Source of the DNA: Lacunisphaera sp.
Lineage (GTDB): Bacteria; Verrucomicrobiota; Verrucomicrobiia; Opitutales; Opitutaceae
Length of the DNA stretch: 64,000 nt
Direction of reading: 5' to 3'
Assembly (NCBI GenBank): GCA_029945445.1
Contig: JAQSCO010000060.1
Location: forward strand, 494,361-558,360
The translations under genes were made by a program, and so were the position numbers. Each line of letters starts with the position of its first letter. Position 1 is the stretch's first letter. Shown here piece after piece: positions 19,232-24,666 of the stretch. A model generated the notes under the pieces. The model saw only the letters and a list, made by a program, of their open reading frames with translations. It had not been told where the DNA came from and made no database searches.

Positions 19232-19468
19232 TTAGCCCTTCGGCTGGTCGATGCGTTGGTCAGGATTCTTGTGGCTGAGGCTGGACTCGCCCTCCGGCAC
19301 GTTCTTCTGCGGAATCGGCGCGGGCGCGGGCTCCGTGCCCTGGATGATGGGCTTGGCGTTCGGGTCCGTCGGGACCACCGGGCCTTCATCCACGGTGGTG
19401 CAGCCGGTGAGCGCGACGAGGGCCGTGGCGGCGATGAGGGCAAGGAAGCGGGGCGCGGTGTGTTTCAT
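19232..19468 (-). CDS. Small lipoprotein
   Basis: 78 aa with a lipoprotein signal peptide (M-K-H-T-A-P-R-F, hydrophobic stretch, lipobox A-L-T-G-C with Cys23). The mature part is short, Pro-rich and polar, with no recognisable domain. It is the second gene after the sigma-54 promoter at 20076-20091. Probably a small envelope-anchored component of the same system; function unknown. Confidence 0.8.
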   Translation of the reverse strand: MKHTAPRFLALIAATALVALTGCTTVDEGPVVPTDPNAKPIIQGTEPAPAPIPQKNVPEGESSLSHKNPDQRIDQPKG

Positions 19469-19478
19469 GGCAGGATCC

Positions 19479-20024
19479 TCAGTTGGTGACGGAAATCAGG
19501 TAGGGCGAGGCCTTGACGGCGGCCTGGATGCGCGCCTCGGAAGCGGTGTCCTTGGGGTTGTAGCCATCACTATCCAGCCAGCGGTGCTCCACCACCCCGC
19601 CGACGGTGTCGCCGATGCCGACGGCCTTCAGGAAATACGTGCGGGCAAACCCGTTCTTCTCCACGACCAGTTGCACGACGCCGCGCGCCTCCATGGGCAG
19701 GTAGAACGAAAGCTCACGCTTACCCTCGCCCGGGGCGAAGTTCCCGCGATAGACCTCGAGCACCTGGCCGAGGCGCATTTGGACCTGCCGGGCTCCGGCG
19801 GGGAGCGCTCCGGCGGCACCCGGGTCGTATTCGGCGCCTTGGAAGACATCCTTCTTGCCCGCGTAGGATTTGGACTCGGGCGCCGGCGCGAGTTCATGCT
19901 TCCGGTCGCCCATGGCGGTCGCCGGCTGGTTGATCGCGGGTGACGGGCCTTGGTCGGAGTCACAGGCGGCCAGCAACAAGGCCGCGACAATGGAACAGAT
20001 GAGGGAGGCAGGGTGCTTTTTCAT
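19479..20024 (-). CDS. Lipoprotein, first gene of kinase operon
   Basis: 181 aa from the ATG at 20024. It has a lysine-rich n-region, a hydrophobic core and lipobox L-L-A-A-C (Cys21). The mature part has strands such as V-Q-M-R-L-G-Q-V-L-E-V-Y and G-V-V-Q-L-V-V-E-K-N-G-F-A. It ends just before the second lipoprotein. A longer in-frame start upstream is rejected because it would extend through the sigma-54 promoter. I do not recognise a named family. Confidence 0.85.
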   Translation of the reverse strand: MKKHPASLICSIVAALLLAACDSDQGPSPAINQPATAMGDRKHELAPAPESKSYAGKKDVFQGAEYDPGAAGALPAGARQVQMRLGQVLEVYRGNFAPGEGKRELSFYLPMEARGVVQLVVEKNGFARTYFLKAVGIGDTVGGVVEHRWLDSDGYNPKDTASEARIQAAVKASPYLISVTN

Positions 20025-20075
20025 GGAAAGGGAAATCACGAGGGGCAGCGGGTGGCGGACAGTGGCTCCGGTTAT

Positions 20076-20091
20076 GGCAAAGCCCGTGCCA
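20076..20091 (-). promoter_or_regulatory. Sigma-54 (-24/-12) promoter of the lipoprotein-SPFH-kinase-PP2C operon
   Basis: On the minus strand it reads TGGCACGGGCTTTGCC, a full match to TGGCACG-N4-TTGC. It lies 51 nt upstream of the lipoprotein ATG and should drive the eight-gene run down to 8693. It sits between that operon and the divergent sigma-54 activator gene. Confidence 0.85.
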
Positions 20092-20263
20092 AACTCGCGG
20101 ATATTCTGCCGCAACGCGGCTGGGGCCGGGGGATGTCCACTCCGCTAATTCACTATTCGGCACGGCCTTCAGCAACCCCGAAATAGCCTCCGCGCGCGTT
20201 ATTTTCGCCGAAAACTCTTCCGTCCCCGGCACCGCTCCTCTTTCATGCCGCCACTCGCCGCGC

Positions 20264-21913
20264 ATGCTCCGTGCCGTCAACAATCCCACCCTCGTCCTGA
20301 TCGCGCCCGGCCAGCCCCGCGCCACTTTCGCGCTCGCCGGGGGCGTGACGACCATCGGCCGGGCGCCGGAAAACATCGTCGTCCTCAACGACGCCTCCGT
20401 CTCGCGCCGCCATGCCGAGATCGAGGTGAGCCCCGACCGCGTGACGCTGCGCGACAACAAGAGCCGCAACGGCGTGCAGGTGAACGGCGTCCCCCGCCGC
20501 GAGGCCGTGCTCTCGCCCGGCGACAGGCTGCTCATCGGCCAGGTCCAGCTCGAGTTCGCCGCGGGCTTTGTCCGGGCCTCCGCCCCGCCCCTGCCGCCCA
20601 AGCCGGGCGACCCGGCTGCCGTCGCGGAAACCCGGCACCACCGCGCCGCCCTCCCCGACCAGCAGCAGGACCGCCATCTCGCCGCGCTCTACCACCTGTG
20701 CTTCCGCGCGACCGACCGCACCGGCGACGCGGAGCAGCAACTGCTCGAACTCCTGCTCGACGCCCTCCGCTCCAAGCTCGCCCAATACTACACCGCCGAT
20801 TGCAAGCTGGCCTTCACCGCCGCCGAGGAGAAGGTCCGCACCACGCCGAAATTCGCGCCCTACCTGCTCGAGAAATTCCAGCAGCTCCCCGAGTCCGCCG
20901 CCTACACGCCGGCCGATCTCGCCCGCTTCCAGCAAAAGCTCGGCGACTGGCACTTCCTCGTCGCGCCGCTCCGCCCCGCGGGCGGCCCGCCCGGCGACGC
21001 CGTGCCGGTCGTCGTGCTGCTGCGTCCGGCCGACTGGCAGGAATTTTCCGCCGGCGACCGCACGCTCCTTAACGCCGCCGCCCGGCTCTGGCCGCGCGGG
21101 CGCGACGCCGGGACCGCGCCGGCCAAGTCCGCCACGCCGGCGAAAGCAACCGCATCGGATTTGCCCGGCCTCATGGGCGACAGCACCGTGATGCAAGCAC
21201 TGCGCATCCGGCTCGACCGCATTGCCGCGACCAAGGCTACCGTGCTCATCACCGGCGAGACCGGTAGCGGCAAGGAGGTCGTCGCCCAATACCTGCACGA
21301 CCACAGCCCGCGCACGAAGGCACCGTTCATCAAGGTCAACTGCGCCGCCATCCCCGCCGCGCTGATGGAGAGCGAACTCTTCGGCCACGCGAAGGGCGCG
21401 TTCACCGACGCCCGCAGTGACCGGCAGGGCAAGTTTCAGCTCGCGCACGGTGGCACGATTTTTCTCGACGAGATCGGCGAGTTGCCCCTCCCCGTGCAGT
21501 CGAAGCTCCTGCGCGTCCTCGAGAGCGGCGAGGTGGAGAAGCTCGGCAGCGAGCGCGCCAGCAAGGTCGACGTGCGCATCCTCGCCGCCACGAACCGCGA
21601 CCTGCGCGCCGAGGTGAAGGCCGGCAGCTTCCGCGAGGACCTGCTCTACCGGCTGGAAGTCGCCAGTGCCCCCGTGCCGCCGCTGCGCGAGCACGCCGCC
21701 GACATCCCGAGCTTGGCAGGGCATTTCCTAAAAACCTTCTGCGCAGAGAACGGCCTCACCCCGCCCGAGTTCGAATCCGCCGCGCTGACCGCCCTGCAAA
21801 AGCACGCCTGGCCCGGCAACGTCCGCGAGCTAAGAAACGTGATCCAGCGCCTCGCGATGGACGCCGACGGATCGATCCTTACCGCCGCCGCCGTGAAGCG
21901 CGCGCTGAACTAG
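20264..21913 (+). CDS. Sigma-54-dependent activator with FHA and GAF-like sensor domains, no HTH
   Basis: 549 aa. FHA domain about 20-95 (T-I-G-R-A-P, then [19 protein letters not shown]), which binds phosphothreonine. A GAF-like helical/sheet region lies at about 130-285. AAA+ domain about 300-535: Walker A G-E-T-G-S-G-K-E, sigma-54-contact loop G-A-F-T-D-A (canonical G-A-F-T-G-A), Walker [13 protein letters not shown] arginine-finger region and W-P-G-N-V-R-E-L. The protein ends at V-K-R-A-L-N, directly after the AAA+ lid, so the usual Fis-type DNA-binding domain is missing. Divergent from the sigma-54-driven kinase operon, it is the likely reader of kinase output. Confidence 0.93.
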   Translation: MLRAVNNPTLVLIAPGQPRATFALAGGVTTIGRAPENIVVLNDASVSRRHAEIEVSPDRVTLRDNKSRNGVQVNGVPRREAVLSPGDRLLIGQVQLEFAAGFVRASAPPLPPKPGDPAAVAETRHHRAALPDQQQDRHLAALYHLCFRATDRTGDAEQQLLELLLDALRSKLAQYYTADCKLAFTAAEEKVRTTPKFAPYLLEKFQQLPESAAYTPADLARFQQKLGDWHFLVAPLRPAGGPPGDAVPVVVLLRPADWQEFSAGDRTLLNAAARLWPRGRDAGTAPAKSATPAKATASDLPGLMGDSTVMQALRIRLDRIAATKATVLITGETGSGKEVVAQYLHDHSPRTKAPFIKVNCAAIPAALMESELFGHAKGAFTDARSDRQGKFQLAHGGTIFLDEIGELPLPVQSKLLRVLESGEVEKLGSERASKVDVRILAATNRDLRAEVKAGSFREDLLYRLEVASAPVPPLREHAADIPSLAGHFLKTFCAENGLTPPEFESAALTALQKHAWPGNVRELRNVIQRLAMDADGSILTAAAVKRALN

Positions 21914-21914
21914 A

Positions 21915-22053
21915 GTCCTGTCAGGTAAGTTCGTTCATATTGTAGGAGCCTGCTTGCAGGCGATGGCTGCTCCTAATCGCCTGCAAGCAGGCTCCTACAT
22001 CAGTTAACGTGTGAATTGGGCGAATTTTCAGCGGCGAGCTTACCTGACAGGAC
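21915..22053. repeat. Nested palindromic (MITE/REPIN-like) element
   Basis: Perfect 15-bp terminal inverted repeats (21915-21929 and 22039-22053, GTCCTGTCAGGTAAG and its complement) enclose a second perfect 24-bp inverted pair (21941-21964 and 21976-21999) around an 11-nt loop. The inner arm begins TGTAGGAGCCTGCTTGCAGG, in the style of REP sequences. It starts just after the activator stop codon and may also end its transcript. No transposase is nearby. Confidence 0.8.
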
Positions 22054-22379
22054 ACTACGGAATGTTTGCAAAATAGTCTTTCGCACAAGCAAGCCCAGGT
22101 AGGCTGCCCGCTGGCGGGCGCGGTTGGAGCGCGAGCAAGCTCGCTGGCCCACCAAAAAGCGATTTTGCAAGCGCACCTTAGAGCGGTTTAAATTGAATTG
22201 TCGCCGTTTGATTGCCCCCAAAAACCGGGCGCGCACAAGGCGCGCCCCTACGATGGGGCATGTAGGGGCGTGGCTCGCCCGCGCCCGATTCGGCCACGAC
22301 ATTTTTTAAACCGCTCTAAATTGAGTCGCTGAGGTTCGCCGGGCGAGCAGCGAAGGGCCCCGGCGCGACCGAGGCGGAA
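22054..22379. repeat. Gene-free stretch with second palindromic element (22178-22320)
   Basis: No convincing gene. Arms at 22178-22193 and 22305-22320 match at 15 of 16 positions (AGAGCGGTTTAAA inverted). Between them a GC-rich imperfect palindrome is centred near 22250 (GGCGCGCCCCTAC ... GTAGGGGCG). A further short palindrome, GCGAGCAAGCTCGC, is near 22130. The stretch separates the convergent activator gene and hicA and looks like stacked repeat insertions. Confidence 0.65.
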
Positions 22380-22592
22380 TCACAACAACGCTCGGAATTG
22401 TTCCGGCGTCAGGCCGGCCACCTTCGCGATGTAGCCCATGGTGTAGGCGTTGATGACGGTGTGCCGGGGCACCTGCACCAGCACCGCCCCGTTTGAGAGG
22501 GTGATGTGTTTGCCTTGGCGCAGGATCCGAAAGCCGCGCTTCTCCAACACCCGCACCGCATCCTTCTGGCCGATGCCGGGCAGCTTAGGCAT
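22380..22592 (-). CDS. hicA: HicA-type toxin (YcfA/HicA mRNA interferase family)
   Basis: 70 aa, a small double-stranded-RNA-binding-like fold. Family features are K-L-P-G-I-G-Q-K-D-A-V-R-V-L-E-K-R-G-F at the start, the catalytic-His region R-Q-G-K-H-I-T-L, V-P-R-H-T at the middle strand and the C-terminal I-A-K-V-A-G-L-T-P-E-Q-F helix. HicA proteins cleave mRNA and are neutralised by HicB. It starts three bases after hicB and is the last gene of the retroelement string. HicB-before-HicA order occurs in some loci. Confidence 0.88.
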   Translation of the reverse strand: MPKLPGIGQKDAVRVLEKRGFRILRQGKHITLSNGAVLVQVPRHTVINAYTMGYIAKVAGLTPEQFRALL

Positions 22593-22595
22593 AGC

Positions 22596-22805
22596 TCAAA
22601 CCGTCACCGTTTCATGCTGCACGGAACGCACGCCGGCCTCGGCCTCGCTCACGGCGGATTTGGCCTCCTGATACTCGGCGATGGCGTCGCGAATGTTGGC
22701 GAGGGCTTCCTCCCGGGTGGCGCCCTGGGAGCAGCAGCCCGGCAGGCTGTCGCACCACACGGCCCAGCCCTCGTCGGATTCCACCAGCGTGACGCCATAT
22801 CTCAT
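22596..22805 (-). CDS. hicB: HicB-type antitoxin (short form)
   Basis: 69 aa. It has the partial RNase-H-like HicB core: Y-G-V-T-L-V-E-S-D-E-G-W-A-V-W-C-D-S-L-P-G-C, then G-A-T-R-E-E-A-L-A-N-I-R-D-A-I. It lacks the C-terminal helix-turn-helix/RHH DNA-binding domain of longer HicB proteins, so it may not autorepress. Its ATG overlaps the reverse-transcriptase stop codon (ATGA at 22802-22805), which couples its translation to the DGR enzyme. Confidence 0.88.
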   Translation of the reverse strand: MRYGVTLVESDEGWAVWCDSLPGCCSQGATREEALANIRDAIAEYQEAKSAVSEAEAGVRSVQHETVTV

Positions 22806-23860
22806 GCCGGGAACTTAGCGGCCGACCGCGCGGCGTCAAGCGGGGCGGCGAGGCGCCCCCGCGCCGCATGGCCGCGCGCCAGCCCACGAGTGTTGCCCTC
22901 GCGCGCAAACGAGTGCCAGGCCCGCCAGGCGGCCACCCAATCCTGCGGCACCCCGCTCCGCGCCAATCGCCGCCACCGGCGTTCGAACCGCCGCTTGGTC
23001 GCGCCGAGCACTCGCGGCCGCAGCCCGGGCAGAAACCGAAACCCGCAGAACGGCACGCCCTCCCGCGTCGCCAGCAGCCGGCTTTTCGGCTCGGCCAGTT
23101 GCATGCGCAGTTTGTCCATCTCCGCCCGCACCTTTCCGTGCAAGGCCCACAACCGCGCCTTGTCATCCCCGAAAAGCAGCATGTCGTCCGTATAGCGCAG
23201 ATAAGCGCCGTGACCCTCCGCTTCCGCGATCCGGTGGTCAAGGTCATCCAGCAGGAAGTTGCCCCACAGCTGGCTCGTCAGATTGCCGATGGGCAGACCG
23301 CGCGGAAGAGTCGCGGCATCATCCGCAGTCCGAAAGCTGTCGAGGATCCGCCCGATCAATTCCCGCGCGCCCGGACAGGCCACTTCGGCCGCCAGTTTCC
23401 GGCGCAGGATCTCATGGTCGATGGTGGGGAAAAACTTCCGCACGTCGCACTTGAGCACGAAGCGGTGCCGGTTAGTCAACCGGCGGCAGCACTCCCGTGC
23501 CGCCGTCGTGCCTTTGCCGGCTTGGCAGGAGTAGCTGCGGGCGAGGAACCGCCGTTCCAGCACCGGCTGGAGCACGTTGCACAGCGCATGATGCACCACG
23601 CGGTCGCGGTAGGGCGCGGCGGCGATCATCCGTCGCTTGGGTTCGTGGATCTCAAAAAAATGATACGGTCCCGGCCGCCACTCGCCGGCGAGCAGTTCCT
23701 CGCGCAGTTGCACCAGCTCACTCTCACGGCGCAGTTCGAAGGCCTCGACGTCTGGCCGCCGGCTCTTCCGTCGGCGGGCCTTGACGGCGGCCCGCCAGAG
23801 ATTTTCCGGGTCCGCGATGGCTTCCAGGGTGCAGACCTTGCGCCGTTGGCGGGGATTCAT
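22802..23860 (-). CDS. Diversity-generating retroelement reverse transcriptase
   Basis: 352 aa. The RT fingers/palm region runs about 65-280. Catalytic Asp139 is in K-C-D-V-R-K-F-F-P-T-I-D, and the Y-T-D-D box is at 223-226. The diagnostic DGR motif is P-I-G-N-L-T-S-Q at 190-197, where most other bacterial RTs have Q-G-x-x-x-S-P. With Avd, DGR RTs copy the template RNA into cDNA with errors at adenines. The ATG at 23860 overlaps the avd stop (ATGA), which fixes the start; the longer in-frame N-terminus lies inside avd. The C-terminal thumb is Arg-rich (R-R-F-E-R-R-W-R-R). Confidence 0.95.
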   Translation of the reverse strand: MNPRQRRKVCTLEAIADPENLWRAAVKARRRKSRRPDVEAFELRRESELVQLREELLAGEWRPGPYHFFEIHEPKRRMIAAAPYRDRVVHHALCNVLQPVLERRFLARSYSCQAGKGTTAARECCRRLTNRHRFVLKCDVRKFFPTIDHEILRRKLAAEVACPGARELIGRILDSFRTADDAATLPRGLPIGNLTSQLWGNFLLDDLDHRIAEAEGHGAYLRYTDDMLLFGDDKARLWALHGKVRAEMDKLRMQLAEPKSRLLATREGVPFCGFRFLPGLRPRVLGATKRRFERRWRRLARSGVPQDWVAAWRAWHSFAREGNTRGLARGHAARGRLAAPLDAARSAAKFPA

Positions 23861-24210
23861 CGCGCCCCGGCTGACTGTTTCAACCAGCCGCCGGTCATGC
23901 GGCCGGCCTCGTCGAGCCGGGCGCAGGCATGGAAAAGTTGCTGGCGGCTGATCCACGAGCGGGCATGCACCAGCCGCCACAGTGTGCGCATCTCCTCCAG
24001 CTTCAGGTTAAGCGTCTCCAGCGGCGCCCGCTTTTTTTCGGCCGAGGCATAGCGGGCGCGCACGGCGAGCAGCAGGGCGTCGAGCGCCGCGCCGTCGAGC
24101 CGCTGGCCGAAGGTGAACCGCTGGCTCTTCGGGATGGCGGCCGTGCGGTCGAGTGTCCAGCCGGCGATTTCTTCAAGCACGGTGCAGAGAGGTGGAGGAG
24201 GGGTGTTCAT
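23857..24210 (-). CDS. avd: DGR accessory variability determinant (Avd-like four-helix bundle)
   Basis: 117 aa, mostly helical and rich in Arg/Lys. The I-P-K-S-Q-R-F-T-F-G-Q-R-L segment near residue 26 matches the conserved P-K-S-x-R-F-x-x-G-x-R motif of Avd/bAvd and S23-like bundle proteins. Avd forms a pentameric barrel that binds the RT and template RNA and is needed for cDNA synthesis and mutagenic homing. It lies between the template repeat and RT, 184 nt downstream of the template, and overlaps the RT start by four bases. Confidence 0.92.
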   Translation of the reverse strand: MNTPPPPLCTVLEEIAGWTLDRTAAIPKSQRFTFGQRLDGAALDALLLAVRARYASAEKKRAPLETLNLKLEEMRTLWRLVHARSWISRQQLFHACARLDEAGRMTGGWLKQSAGAR

Positions 24211-24394
24211 GGGAAAAAATGCCCGCCGGGACTTTCGTGCCGTGGCCCCGGCATTACCGGCCCCGGCGGGCGCCGCGTATTTTCCCCGTCACCGGGGCGC
24301 AGGGCGGACGGTTAGGTGGCCTCTTGGCTCCGGCCGGACAGGCGGGCGCCCGCCCGGCATCACGCCAGTTCTTCGGTGCGGCTTCAGGCACCTT

Positions 24395-24524
24395 GCGCGC
24401 CGACCCGACGGCGCACACCACGCGAAAACCGATGTTGTTGTTGCGGTTGTCGTTGGTGTTACGGTTGGAGGAAGCGAGGTTGTCACGCTCGTTGTTGTTG
24501 AACGAAGCCCCCCGCAGGCCGGAT
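24395..24524 (-). repeat. DGR template repeat (TR)
   Basis: 130 bp, aligned without gaps to 24670-24799 (constant offset of 275). The two differ at 15 positions, and every one is an adenine on the TR minus strand (5 A-to-G, 9 A-to-T, 1 A-to-C in the variable copy). The TR has 28 adenines on that strand, grouped in AAC codons, so its virtual translation is Asn-rich (F-N-N-N-E-R-D-N, then N-R-N-N-N-I). The last 38 bp on the coding strand (24395-24432) are identical in both copies and lack adenines, as expected of an initiation-of-mutagenic-homing region. Confidence 0.97.
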
Positions 24525-24595
24525 CGGCCGCCCATCCTGCTTCGCTGGCCGGGGGAGACGTGGTCACGCATCCCGGACGCAGCAAATTTTTAATT

Positions 24596-24613
24596 GGCGC
24601 GCTGCCGCGCGCC
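24596..24613 (-). promoter_or_regulatory. GC hairpin with G-R-N-A-type loop downstream of the variable repeat
   Basis: A perfect 7-bp stem GGCGCGC / GCGCGCC has the 4-nt loop GGCA on the coding (minus) strand. Characterised DGRs carry a similar DNA hairpin with a short stem and G-R-N-A tetraloop shortly after the variable repeat, used in target recognition. Here it lies 56 nt past the VR end, farther than in the phage BPP-1 element. No T-run follows on the minus strand, so an intrinsic terminator is less likely. Confidence 0.55.
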
Positions 24614-24666
24614 CCGAAAGGGAAAAGGAAAAAGAACAAAAGGGTAAAGCGTAAGTCGTGCCACCT

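Larger units (their letters stand above)
24211..24666 (-). ncRNA. DGR template RNA region (TR plus flanks)
   Basis: This 456-bp gene-free stretch lies between avd and the target gene. It holds the template repeat (24395-24524), about 184 nt of TR-avd spacer that in characterised DGRs is part of the priming RNA, a GC hairpin (24596-24613), and a pyrimidine-rich strand (complement of 24615-24643) just after the target stop. A short reading frame across the TR exists only because the TR copies coding DNA. Exact RNA ends are not visible. Confidence 0.75.

Noticed and set aside
24254..24571. 105-codon reading frame across the template repeat
   Set aside because: Its similarity to the target C-terminus is explained by the TR being a non-coding copy of the VR; the Asn-rich stretch is the adenine template.
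24596..24613. Intrinsic terminator of kinase 4
   Set aside because: No T-run on the minus strand after the stem; a DGR recognition hairpin fits better, though not proven.
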